Shown piece after piece: positions 1 through 8,513 of a stretch of 64,000 nt of DNA; positions within the stretch are counted from its first letter, which is position 1; each line of letters starts with the position of its first letter. Source of the stretch: Pseudomonadota bacterium (lineage in GTDB: Bacteria; Pseudomonadota; Gammaproteobacteria; Pseudomonadales; Pseudohongiellaceae); NCBI GenBank assembly GCA_027621405.1, contig JAQCBT010000006.1:1-64000 (forward strand), written 5' to 3'. Made by a program: the position numbers and the translations under genes. The notes under the pieces were generated by a model that was not told where the DNA came from, ran no database searches, and saw only the letters and a list, made by a program, of their open reading frames with translations.

Positions 1-3
1 CCC

Positions 4-133
4 GCCAGTCAAGGCCGGCGCTGAACGAAAGAAAAAGACCGTAGGGCTTTTTCTGTAGTGAAGGGACCCGGGACGGGCGCCGAGCCGGCGGGCCGGGAAC
101 CCTGCCACCCCACAGCCGCGCCCGGGGCCACTG
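4..133. repeat. Modular intergenic repeat, copy A
   Basis: The left arm (4-24) is identical to 6454-6474, and the right arm (about 72-133) matches 6531-6592 with few differences. The middle is unrelated between copies. Here it holds an imperfect hairpin (31-40 against 44-53, one mismatch, 3-base loop) starting with GAAAAAG. No coding frame fits. The remaining bases up to 274 are AT-richer and should hold the promoter of the gene at 275. Confidence 0.75.
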
Positions 134-274
134 ATTAGCAAAACCCATAGCAAACAATCGAACGGCTGCTCGGGTGATTCTCCAATTAAACGGTTTTTCA
201 AGCCAAAGATTAGTGCTAAGTTCCTATTTCGATAGTCGTTTCATTCCAACAACAAGACAATAAAGGAAACCTCT

Positions 275-1462
275 ATGTCCGGCCTGAGCAAAACAATCAC
301 CCTATCAGCAGTGGCAATTGCCCTGTTCCTGGTACTGAACCTTGGTCAGCAACAGCTCCAGCAATCCGCCGAGGCGGTCAACAATGACCGCATGATCCCC
401 CACTTTGAGGTAGACCCCTTCTGGCCCCAGCCCCTCCCGAACAAGTGGATATTGGGACGCACCATCGGTATCGCTGTGGATGAAAGAGACCACCTGTTCG
501 TCGTTCATCGCGATCAGAACAGCATGTTCATGAACCAGGAGATTGGACTGACCCTGGGCCGCGCGGAGTGCTGCACGGCAGCACCCCCAATTCTGGAGTT
601 CGATGCCGAAGGCAACCTGATTAACGCCTGGGGCGGACCCGGTGACGGCTACACCTGGCCTGAATCCAACCACGGCATCGAAGTCGCGCCTGACGGTAAC
701 GTATGGATCGGTGGCAACGGCTCAGGTGATTCCCATGTTCTGGTATTCACCCGGGATGGTCAGTTTGTGCGTGAGATCGGAATTCCCGGCGAGCCTACCG
801 ATAGCCTCAGCACAGTATCCTTCAGCCGGGTGGCGGAAATCGCCATCGATGAATCTGCCGGCGAGGCCTACTTCGCGGATGGCTATGGCAACAAGCGGGT
901 AGCGGTCGTCGATGTCGCCACGGGCGCATTCAAGCGCTTCTGGGGCGCCTACGGCAATACACCTGTCGATGAGCGCGTGACCTACGATCCCAACGCGCCC
1001 CTGCCCCAGCAATTTGTCGGACCGGTGCACTGTGCTGAACCATCTAACGATGGACTAATCTATGTCTGCGACCGGGGAGCCGATCGCATCCAGGTCTTCC
1101 GGCCTGATGGCACTTTCGTAAAAGAGGGCCAGGTGGCACCTCTAACACTGGCTGGTTCAACCTGGGATATCTCGTTCTCACCTGACGATGATCAGGAGTT
1201 TATCTACCTGGCTGATGGCGGCAATTTCAATATCCATATATTGGACAGAGAGTCGCTCGAAGTACTTGCCGAATTTGGTGAAGGTGGCAGACAACCGGGC
1301 CTGTTCTTCGCACCACACAGCATCGTCACGGATAGCCAGGGCAATATCTATACGACCGAAACCTACGAAGGCAAGCGGGTGCAGAAATTCCTGTTCCAGG
1401 GCATGCGTCCCATCACAGAGCATCGTCCGGGAGCACCCTGGCCAGCATCTGAACTACACTAG
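275..1462 (+). CDS. Exported NHL-repeat beta-propeller protein, PAL-like
   Basis: 395 residues with an N-terminal membrane/signal segment (about 8-24), then NHL-type propeller blades. Three blade motifs carry a His in the position of the zinc ligands of peptidyl-alpha-hydroxyglycine alpha-amidating lyase (PAL): NHGIEVAPDGNVW (H133), VHCAEPSNDGLIYVCDRG (H252) and PHSIVTDSQGNIY (H348). The second also has the CDRGADRIQVF stretch resembling the VADRENGRIQ region of animal PAL. The start follows an AAAGGA ribosome site. A PAL-like lyase or other metal-dependent propeller enzyme is likely; the substrate is unknown. PHM-like proteins lie 3 kb away and at 43-49 kb, so a role next to them is possible but inferred. 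It could instead be a binding or structural propeller. Confidence 0.8.
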   Translation: MSGLSKTITLSAVAIALFLVLNLGQQQLQQSAEAVNNDRMIPHFEVDPFWPQPLPNKWILGRTIGIAVDERDHLFVVHRDQNSMFMNQEIGLTLGRAECCTAAPPILEFDAEGNLINAWGGPGDGYTWPESNHGIEVAPDGNVWIGGNGSGDSHVLVFTRDGQFVREIGIPGEPTDSLSTVSFSRVAEIAIDESAGEAYFADGYGNKRVAVVDVATGAFKRFWGAYGNTPVDERVTYDPNAPLPQQFVGPVHCAEPSNDGLIYVCDRGADRIQVFRPDGTFVKEGQVAPLTLAGSTWDISFSPDDDQEFIYLADGGNFNIHILDRESLEVLAEFGEGGRQPGLFFAPHSIVTDSQGNIYTTETYEGKRVQKFLFQGMRPITEHRPGAPWPASELH

Positions 1463-1485
1463 TTTTTTCCCCCGGCAATTCCCTC

Positions 1486-1507
1486 AGGGCCAGCAAGTGC
1501 TGGCCCT
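1486..1507 (+). terminator. Hairpin after the NHL gene
   Basis: Perfect 10-bp inverted repeat (1486-1495 with 1498-1507) and only a 2-base spacer, 24 bases after the stop codon. The following bases are only weakly T-rich, so termination strength is uncertain. Confidence 0.5.
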
Positions 1508-1684
1508 GTTCGTTTCAATGTACTGCTAAATCTGCAGAAAACTAATGTCACACAATCGTGGGACCCAGCGCTTGAAGAGCCGGGTATGCTCAATTATTCT
1601 GAACCCAGAAAAGTGGCTGCCTTGACGAGATACTGACTATTCAGCATTGGTTAAGACAGCAAGACACATTCTCCGTAAGACAGC

Positions 1685-2248
1685 ATGAGAATCATAGTTA
1701 TGATAAAGACCAGAAAAATCATCCCGGGCATCGTGGTTTCAATATTAGCCCTGCTTCCAGTTGTCAACTGGGCAGCAGAAGAGCTGAACATCGACTTCAC
1801 CTACGAGCGTAACGTGAACATCGGCAGTATCAATAGCGTGCTGAGCCTGCCGGCGTTCGGCGATGAGCGAGGCATGAGTGATGCAAACCTCATTACTGAT
1901 GATTACCGCGTGCAGGAACCACTGGCTGACATCGTCCGCGACGCGTTCGCGCAGGGATTTGCCAAGGGTGGAGTGGAACTGGTTGATTCCGGAGAGGATA
2001 TGCAGGTAGTCGGTACCGTTACCGAGTCCGGTATGGAGATCGTTGACAGGGGCGGTGTGCAATCCATCCAGATGACTATTCGTGCACACATTCAACTTCA
2101 GAGTGGCGGACGTACAGTCTGGGAAAACACCCTGTTTGGTCGCGGCACAGTACCGGAATCAGAAGGCGTGGTAGCCGCTGTCAACGCCTCTCTGGAAAGA
2201 CTGGTGCGTGAATTGTTCAACGACGACTACTTTATTATCGAACTCTAG
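1685..2248 (+). CDS. Exported protein of unknown function
   Basis: 187 residues, or 182 from the second Met at 1700, with a clear signal peptide (KTRKIIPGIVVSILALLPVVNWA, in two parts around residues 8-30). The mature part is about 155 residues of mixed alpha/beta character without Cys. Its layout (conserved DYRVQEPLADIVRDAFAQGF segment, then alternating strands such as MQVVGTVTESGMEIV, a C-terminal helix) recalls small periplasmic proteins of the YajG/LptE-like kind, but I do not recognise a specific family. It converges with the gene at 2261, only 12 bases away. No strong ribosome site is seen for either Met. Confidence 0.65.
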   Translation: MRIIVMIKTRKIIPGIVVSILALLPVVNWAAEELNIDFTYERNVNIGSINSVLSLPAFGDERGMSDANLITDDYRVQEPLADIVRDAFAQGFAKGGVELVDSGEDMQVVGTVTESGMEIVDRGGVQSIQMTIRAHIQLQSGGRTVWENTLFGRGTVPESEGVVAAVNASLERLVRELFNDDYFIIEL

Positions 2249-2260
2249 AGAACCTGAGCT

Positions 2261-3124
2261 TCACTGGAAACAACCCAACACGGTATGCAGAGTCGGCTCC
2301 AGCGGCCGACTCAAATCCGGAAATAGGTCCAGGCCCGTCAGACCCTCAATCGCTTCCACCGAACTCTGTTGCTCACAGTGATGCAGGTGCACCGGCGTAT
2401 CCTGCTCAAACAGGAAAGCGGCACTGCGCCCCTCTTGTGTAACGACAATCTTGAAAAAAGCATCTGGCACCCGGTGTTGCGTGCTTACAGGCAAAAGGCG
2501 CGGTTCTAAATCCGGATAGAAAACCGGGCCAGTGACGACATACACAGATTCTTCCCGATTCACGAGATTCCTGATCGCCCAGTCCAGTCCATACCAGGCA
2601 CCCTGACTCAGACTGGTGCTGCGCGCGACCGCATTGGTCAGGTAGTTGACCTCCTGCCAATAGGGTGTGGCGGCAAACCCAACCAGGGGCACGTACTGCG
2701 CCCGGATCAAGCCACTGTCAACTCCCGCCTCGAAGTCAGAATTTTGCAGAGTGTCTTGCACGTAATCATCAGCCAGCGCTTCCCGCGAAAGACTAGACGC
2801 GATTCCGATAGAGCCTGCACTGATCTCGTAGGCAACCCAGTCTGCCGACTTGGTTTGCGTGTTATAGGATAGCGCGTAGATCGCTCGCACAAGCAGGTGA
2901 TTGGTGCTATCTGCTCCCTGTGGGCAGCCAAACAGGCAATGCCCAACCTGGTAGACCTGCGCCGTTACCGGAGGAACTGAAATCGCCAGCAACGAGGCCA
3001 GTAACAGGCAAGCAGACAGCCTCTTGACCTCATTAGCGCCCGGGGATTGTCGAAAACCAGGGAACGCTCGCGCCGAGGATTGGAATCCAGAAAAAATCGA
3101 GTGAGCGTTCATCCTGCGCCACAA
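2261..3124 (-). CDS. Exported NUC-fold (DNA/RNA non-specific endonuclease-like) protein, degenerate active site
   Basis: 287 residues. A hydrophobic signal (about 35-56, ending VTAQ) follows an unusually long N-terminus, so the start is uncertain (Met5 is the alternative). The fold signature of beta-beta-alpha-metal endonucleases is present: LLVRAIYALSY and WVAYEI early, YLTNAVARS with the metal-ligand-type Asn164, VYVVTGPVF (194-202) and VPDAFFKIVV (219-228). The catalytic DRGH-x-x-P motif is replaced by IRAQYVP (140-146), with Gln143 where the general-base His should be. The protein probably lacks ordinary nuclease activity and may bind or have a new role. Two Cys pairs suggest an oxidised periplasmic location. 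Confidence 0.7.
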   Translation of the reverse strand: MWRRMNAHSIFSGFQSSARAFPGFRQSPGANEVKRLSACLLLASLLAISVPPVTAQVYQVGHCLFGCPQGADSTNHLLVRAIYALSYNTQTKSADWVAYEISAGSIGIASSLSREALADDYVQDTLQNSDFEAGVDSGLIRAQYVPLVGFAATPYWQEVNYLTNAVARSTSLSQGAWYGLDWAIRNLVNREESVYVVTGPVFYPDLEPRLLPVSTQHRVPDAFFKIVVTQEGRSAAFLFEQDTPVHLHHCEQQSSVEAIEGLTGLDLFPDLSRPLEPTLHTVLGCFQ

Positions 3125-3283
3125 AATAGAACGGTTAGAAAGCAGCCTAAAAGCGCCGGAAGAATAACAAGATAACTCTTATTATGGTACTTTGATCGAA
3201 GATGGCAGTGAGCATAAATTGCCCATCGATGGTGGGAAGGCCGGTCAATAAACAAAGCCAATCTCTGGCCGCCAGAGGACTCA

Positions 3284-4164
3284 ATGAAAATTCTCCTGGT
3301 AGACGATGAGCCAGAAATTCTGGAAGTCATAGCAGAATTTCTGGAGCTGAAGGGTCATGTAGTTGAGACTGCCAGCAATGGCAAGTCGGGACTGGATATG
3401 GTCCTCGGGCATAATGACTTCGATCTGGTGTTCAGCGACATCGGTATGCCCGAGATGGATGGCCTCACATTGCTTGAGAAGATCCGCAGCAACGCAATCG
3501 ATACACCAGTCATCCTCATCTCCGGCCAGGGTGATGTGAGTAACACGATTCGTGCCCTGCAGCTTGGAGCACTGGATTTCATCGTCAAACCCGTCTACCT
3601 GAAGAGCGTCGAAGAGGCGCTGGACAAGATTGAGACGGCCATGGCAGCAGAACGTGAGAACAAGTCTGCCGTTGATCTCATTAGCGAGCAGAGAGTCGTG
3701 ATGTCTTTTGCCAGCGACCTCAACAAGATTCGTAACGTCATCAGTTACTTTAATCGCTACACCCAGGACCTGTGTGGCGTATTTGACCTCGACGCCAACA
3801 AGTTGGCCATCTGCCTGCAAGAATGCCTGACCAATGCCATCATCCATGGCAATTTCAAGGTAGAGTCCAGGCTCAAGGAAGAAGACTGGTCCGCCTTCGA
3901 TAACCTCATCAAGGAACGTCAGGCCGACCCGGTGCTGGGCAACAAGAAAGTCTTTATAACCCTGCACCAGACCCCACAAGCCTTAGTTTTGAAATCCAGG
4001 ATGAGGGTGATGGCTTCGACCCCGCCTTCCTGCCCGACCCCACCCACCCGGAGAGCTGGCTGAAGCTTAGCGGACGCGGCATCCTCTTCATACGATCCTA
4101 CATGGACGAGGTAAGCTGGAATGAGGTCGGCAACAGCATCACCATGGTGAAGAAGCTTTCCTGA
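3284..4164 (+). pseudogene. Response regulator with C-terminal HATPase (RsbW-like) domain, interrupted by a frameshift
   Basis: The receiver domain is intact (DD at 7-8, phospho-acceptor Asp52 in SDIGMPEMDG, Ser80, Lys102 in VKPV). A HATPase_c domain follows with N-box ECLTNAIIHGN (180-190). Near 3975 the frame is lost and the protein would end out of frame at 4063. The -1 frame continues as SLSFEIQDEGDGFDP (G1 box DxGxG), then LSGRGILFIRSYMDEV (G2 box), to a stop at 4162-4164. Adding one C to the C4 run at 3972-3975 restores a smooth reading (HQTPTSLSFEIQ). This suggests either a sequencing error in a homopolymer or a true one-base deletion. If intact, it would be a phospho-controlled anti-sigma or kinase-like switch protein. 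Confidence 0.8.
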
Positions 4165-4545
4165 AACCACCACTCACAGGGGTTTCAACCTGGGACAGGC
4201 AACTACCCGTTGATACGACGGCATAACATGCTTCGCAGGGCTGCAAATGCCTGAATTTCACTACAGTCTCCGCTAAATCCAGCTAAATTTAACAGGTTTG
4301 TTGTTAACAATTTCGTCGCCGTGGCGTCTTATTGATGACATTGGAGGAATGGCCTGAATTCCGCGTAAACCGCATGAGACGGGGGTTTGAGCGCGAAATG
4401 GCGACTCCAGGACTAAAACAGCTACCCAAATATTGAAATTTTTCATCTTTTTAATTTTCAGGAAGCTAAATATCGTGGCGCTCCTTAGTATGCGCCGTCA
4501 GAAAGAATCAAAACTTTCACCCTGCAGAAGCTTTAGGAGAGCAAT
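4165..4545. other. Intergenic region upstream of the copper monooxygenase-like gene
   Basis: No convincing coding frame. The last 130 bases are AT-rich (runs of A and T around 4430-4470) and probably contain the promoter of the gene at 4546. I see no strong hairpin or known operator. Confidence 0.5.
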
Positions 4546-6270
4546 ATGCTTAGGATTACTACAATTGCCAAGGTAGCCGCAGTATCCGCTGTATCTGCCT
4601 TCATTGGCCTGAGTGCCAATGCTGCCGAGCGCATCAGTGATTTTTCCCTGATCGACCACAACGGCAAATTCTTCCAACTCAGCCGGGCCGCCGATAACGA
4701 GGCCATCGTGATCCTGTCCCACGAAGACAGCCGCGATGTCCGTCGTGCCTACGGTGACCTGGAAGCGCTGATGGAGCAGTTCGCGGATCAACCCGTAGCT
4801 TTTTACCTGATGGACTCCACGGGTGCAGCTGACAAGGTCGAGATGCGTGATGTGGCCGAAGACGCCGACATCACCCTGCCCATCCTGATGGATGATACCC
4901 AGTTGGTCGCCAAGGAACTGGGAATCAGCCGGGCCACCGACGTGGTGATCCTGGACCCCGAAGCTCAGGAAATCGTCTTCCGTGGCGCCTTGAATGACCG
5001 TTGGGCCGCAGACAGCAACGCGCGCCGTGCTTCCAAGCACTATGCCGCTGACGCCCTGACTGCATTCCTGGCGGGCAATGAGATATCAGCCCAGCAGCTC
5101 GCCAGCAAGGGTGAAGCTCTGGAGTTCGCCAGTGCAGAGAGCATCTCCTACGCGAACGAAATCGTGCCAATCCTGAAAGAGCGCTGCGTGAGCTGCCATA
5201 TGGAAGGTGGCATTGCACCTTTCGCCATGACCAATCACCAGATGGTTCAGGGCTGGTCTCCCATGATCCGCGAGGTGCTGTACACCAAGCGCATGCCACC
5301 GGGCCAGATCGATAACCAGTACGTACACGACTTCCGAGACGTGGCGCATATCACCGTCGAGGAAACCCAGAAACTGGTTCAGTGGATCGACAATGGTGCC
5401 CAGAACAGCGATGGCACTGACCCGCTCGCCGAGTACAAGCCAGAAATAGTCAAGTGGGCCTATGGCGAGCCAGATCTGCTGTACAAGATACCTGCTCAGC
5501 AAATCCCGGCCACAGGCGTGCAGGACTACCGCAATATTGCCCTGCCTCTGAACCTGGAAGAGGACGTGTGGGTTAAGGCTATCGAATTCGAAGCCGGCGA
5601 CCCGACCGTTCTTCACCACATTATCGCTTTCGCTTACGGCCCGAATGGCGTAAATGAATTCGAAATCCTGAATCAGGGTATCGGCCTTGGCGCATACGCT
5701 CCGGGTAACGAGGTAAACACCTACCCTGAAGACGCAGGCTTCCCGCTGAAAGCCGGTGGCGGCCTGATGCTGCAACTGCACTACACCACTTCTGGCCGTG
5801 AAACTGTAGATGAGTCAGAAATCGCCCTGTACCTGTGGGACGAGAAGCCAGCACGCACAGTGCTGGGTGGTTCAGCAGCTGACCTGGATATCAACATTCC
5901 ACCTTTCGAAGCTCGTCACGAGATGGTCGCCACTGCGAAGTTCCGCAAGGACTCCTACCTGACCATGCTTGGGCCACACATGCACTACCGTGGCTACGAT
6001 GCAAACTTCAAGCTGGTCTACCCTGATGGCCGCACAGAGGAAATCCTCAACGTACCCAACTACCAGTTCAACTGGCAGAAAGTGTATGACTTCGAGGAGC
6101 CCAAGTTCGTACCGGAAGGCACTGAAATGGTTTTCACCGGAACGTTCGACAACTCCGAGATGAATCCTTTCAACCCTGATCCATCCCAGACACTGACGTG
6201 GGGGGAACAAACCTGGCAGGAAATGTTCTTTGGCTTCTACCGCTATGTTGAAGCCGGCGACGGAGAATAA
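4546..6270 (+). CDS. Exported thioredoxin-fold/cytochrome c/copper type II monooxygenase-like protein
   Basis: 574 residues, start after AGGAGAG. There is a signal peptide (to about ANA, 26), then a thioredoxin/AhpC-like domain (about 30-175) without a CxxC pair. A haem c motif CVSCH (214-218) follows, with Met228/Met233 as possible axial ligands. The last part is a PHM/DBM-type module with all expected copper ligands: His357-His358 and His412 (CuH site), His478-x-His480 and Met560 (CuM site). Such proteins hydroxylate at activated C-H bonds using ascorbate or another reductant; here the haem could deliver electrons. The substrate is unknown. A strong terminator follows. It shares domain order with the gene at 43134, and its last two modules with 46305 and 48044. 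Confidence 0.85.
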   Translation: MLRITTIAKVAAVSAVSAFIGLSANAAERISDFSLIDHNGKFFQLSRAADNEAIVILSHEDSRDVRRAYGDLEALMEQFADQPVAFYLMDSTGAADKVEMRDVAEDADITLPILMDDTQLVAKELGISRATDVVILDPEAQEIVFRGALNDRWAADSNARRASKHYAADALTAFLAGNEISAQQLASKGEALEFASAESISYANEIVPILKERCVSCHMEGGIAPFAMTNHQMVQGWSPMIREVLYTKRMPPGQIDNQYVHDFRDVAHITVEETQKLVQWIDNGAQNSDGTDPLAEYKPEIVKWAYGEPDLLYKIPAQQIPATGVQDYRNIALPLNLEEDVWVKAIEFEAGDPTVLHHIIAFAYGPNGVNEFEILNQGIGLGAYAPGNEVNTYPEDAGFPLKAGGGLMLQLHYTTSGRETVDESEIALYLWDEKPARTVLGGSAADLDINIPPFEARHEMVATAKFRKDSYLTMLGPHMHYRGYDANFKLVYPDGRTEEILNVPNYQFNWQKVYDFEEPKFVPEGTEMVFTGTFDNSEMNPFNPDPSQTLTWGEQTWQEMFFGFYRYVEAGDGE

Positions 6271-6294
6271 CTCCTAACCAGTTTTTGTTCTGGA

Positions 6295-6330
6295 AGCCCG
6301 ATCACTCGGAGAGTGATCGGGCTTTTTTTT
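6295..6330 (+). terminator. Rho-independent terminator
   Basis: A 12-bp perfect stem (6295-6306 with 6312-6323), 5-base loop and eight T, 25 bases after the stop of the copper monooxygenase-like gene. Confidence 0.95.
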
Positions 6331-6453
6331 GGTTCATCGCAATCTTCTGTGATTTCTAACCAGACTCTGATTGCTGCGCCAGTGCGGGATACCCCCACTC
6401 CGGGGCTTTGATTGCGGACCTGTTTGTTGTGCCGGTCCAGCTGCTGTGGTCGT

Positions 6454-6592
6454 GCCAGTCAAGGCCGGCGCTGAGAAAATAGGGACAGATTTATTTTTAA
6501 AAAAAAATAAATCTGTCCCTATTTTCTCTGGACGGACGCCGAGCCGGCGGGGCGGGAACCCTGCCGCCCCGCAGCCGCGCTCGAGATCACTG
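6454..6592. repeat. Modular intergenic repeat, copy B, with a 24-bp perfect palindrome
   Basis: Shares both outer arms with copy A at 4-133. Its middle is a perfect inverted repeat: 6475-6498 pairs with 6503-6526 over 24 bp with a 4-A loop, beginning GAAAATAGGGACAGATTT. Motifs of this AGGGACAGATTTATTT kind are, from memory, often found beside REP-associated tyrosine (IS200-like) transposases; no such gene is in this window. The flanking gene-free stretches (6331-6453 and 6593-6809) show nothing I can support. Confidence 0.8.
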
Positions 6593-6809
6593 GCATACAT
6601 CGCTATGAACACCACTCCTGTGAGCCTCCAAGCAACCCATTCATGGCACTGTACCCCCACCTCAATTGGAGCAGGAGCCACTTTAAAATCCGGATAGAAC
6701 GACCAGCCTACTCCAATCCTCAATCCAACAGGGCCGTGAATACTTTTACCCCTACACAGCTATGATAGACTGCCCAGTCCATCCAATTACCAAACAAAAA
6801 CAGAAGTCT

Positions 6810-8447
6810 ATGAGAATCCTAGCTCTAATCCTGATAGCCGGTCTCGGTGTCACGGCCAACGCCGACACCACCCTCATCACCAACGTCAATGGCTACACCC
6901 TCACCAGCGACTACCAGTTGCTGCAGTTTGAAGCTATTCAGTTTACCGATGACACCATCGATGCCATCTTTGGCGCCGGCGAAGAGCTGCCAGACGATGC
7001 CAACAACATCATTGATGGTGGTGGCCAGACCATGATCCCGGGGCTGATCGATGCTCATGGACACGTACTTGGGTACGGATTGGGATTGCTGAGGGTTAAC
7101 CTCGTCGGTACAACTACCGAGGAGGAGGCAGCCCAGCGGGTGCTGGAGTTTGCAGAGGCCAATCCTGAACTGGAGTGGATTCAGGGACGAGGCTGGAACC
7201 AGGTGTTGTGGGACAGCAATGAATTTCCTTCTGCAGCCAGCCTGGATGCCGTCGTGAGCGACCGCCCCGTGTGGCTGACTCGAGTCGATGGCCATGCTGC
7301 CTGGGCCAATTCCCTGGCACTGGAACTGGCCCGTATCGATGCCAATACGGAAGACCCCGTTGGTGGCCAGATCATCCGCGACGCTAACGGTGCAGCCACC
7401 GGCACACTCATCGATACTGCCATGGGCTATGTCAGGGATCAGATCCCCGACACGAGCTTCGAAGAAGAAAAGGTAGCCCTGATGGCCGCCATGGAATCAC
7501 TGGCTACCTACGGCATGACCAGTGCACATGATGCCGGCATCGGCAGCAGCACGGTACGCGCCTATAAAGAGCTAGTTGCTGAAGCACCCCTGCCAATCCG
7601 TGTCTACGCCATGTTGTCCGCCGGCGACCCGCTGTACCAGGATCGCCTCGACGAGGGCTTCTTCTACAGTGATGACAGGACGTTCGCCATCGAGAGCGTG
7701 AAGGTGGTTGCCGATGGCGCACTCGGTAGTCGCGGAGCGGCACTGATCGAAGACTACAGCGATGATCCCGGTAATCGCGGCCTCCTGCGCTACAACGATG
7801 AGCGTCTGGAATTCCTGATGCGTGCCGCCATGAACTCTGGCTTCCAGGTGAACACCCACGCCATCGGTGATGACGCCAATATGAAGGTGCTTGATAACTA
7901 CGAGCGCCTGATCAACGAAACCAACTCCCGCGACCGTCGCCATCGTGTGGAACACGCCCAGATCCTGCGATATGAAGACATACTGCGCTTCGCCGAACTC
8001 GGCGTCATACCCTCCATGCAGGCCACCCATGCCACCAGTGACAAGAATATGGCAGAGGACAGGATTGGACCGGTCCGCATACAGGGCGCTTACGCCTGGC
8101 GCAAACTGATGAATTCCGGCGCACGCATCGCCAATGGTTCAGACTTCCCAGTTGAACACCCGAATCCGTTCTATGGTTTGCATGCATCGGTAACGCGACA
8201 AGGACAGGACAATGAGCCCGACGGCGGCTGGTATCCCGAGGAAGCCATGACCCTGCAGGAAGCCCTGGCTAGTTTTACCATCGATGCCGCCTATGCCGCG
8301 CACCAGGAAGACATACTGGGAACCCTGGAGGCGGGCAAGAAGGCCGACTTTATTTTCCTGGATCGGGACATCTTCGCCATTGACCCAAGTGAACTCTGGC
8401 AAGTCGGTGTGGAACAAACCTGGGTCGGCGGCCGTCGAGTCCACTAG
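6810..8447 (+). CDS. Exported amidohydrolase, YtcJ-like
   Basis: 545 residues from the Met at 6810, which directly precedes a signal peptide (MRILALILIAGLGVTANA). An upstream in-frame ATG at 6762 would add 16 polar residues and is less likely. Features of the amidohydrolase 3 family are visible: metal-binding GLIDAHGHV, EWIQGRGWNQ, VKVVADGALGSRGA, QVNTHAIGDDAN, RHRVEHAQI, and near the end NGSDFPVEHPNPFYGLHASVTR and LEAGKKADFIFLDRD. Family members hydrolyse amides or cyclic amides with bound zinc; the substrate cannot be told. The export signal sets it apart from cytosolic YtcJ and suggests scavenging in the periplasm. The next gene, also an exported amide hydrolase, begins 66 bases on. Confidence 0.85.
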   Translation: MRILALILIAGLGVTANADTTLITNVNGYTLTSDYQLLQFEAIQFTDDTIDAIFGAGEELPDDANNIIDGGGQTMIPGLIDAHGHVLGYGLGLLRVNLVGTTTEEEAAQRVLEFAEANPELEWIQGRGWNQVLWDSNEFPSAASLDAVVSDRPVWLTRVDGHAAWANSLALELARIDANTEDPVGGQIIRDANGAATGTLIDTAMGYVRDQIPDTSFEEEKVALMAAMESLATYGMTSAHDAGIGSSTVRAYKELVAEAPLPIRVYAMLSAGDPLYQDRLDEGFFYSDDRTFAIESVKVVADGALGSRGAALIEDYSDDPGNRGLLRYNDERLEFLMRAAMNSGFQVNTHAIGDDANMKVLDNYERLINETNSRDRRHRVEHAQILRYEDILRFAELGVIPSMQATHATSDKNMAEDRIGPVRIQGAYAWRKLMNSGARIANGSDFPVEHPNPFYGLHASVTRQGQDNEPDGGWYPEEAMTLQEALASFTIDAAYAAHQEDILGTLEAGKKADFIFLDRDIFAIDPSELWQVGVEQTWVGGRRVH

Positions 8448-8513
8448 GTCCTGTTGCTTCAACTAACGGTATATTCATTCAAGAGAACCACTACTTCCTG
8501 ATCGGAGGCAATC

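Noticed and set aside
3281..3979. 232-residue open frame on the minus strand across the receiver-HATPase gene
   Set aside because: It is the antisense shadow of a gene with clear motifs; no ribosome site and no recognisable family.
6334..6723. Open frames on both strands in the repeat copy B
   Set aside because: They read through a perfect palindrome and GC-rich repeat arms, so the translated sequence is an artefact.
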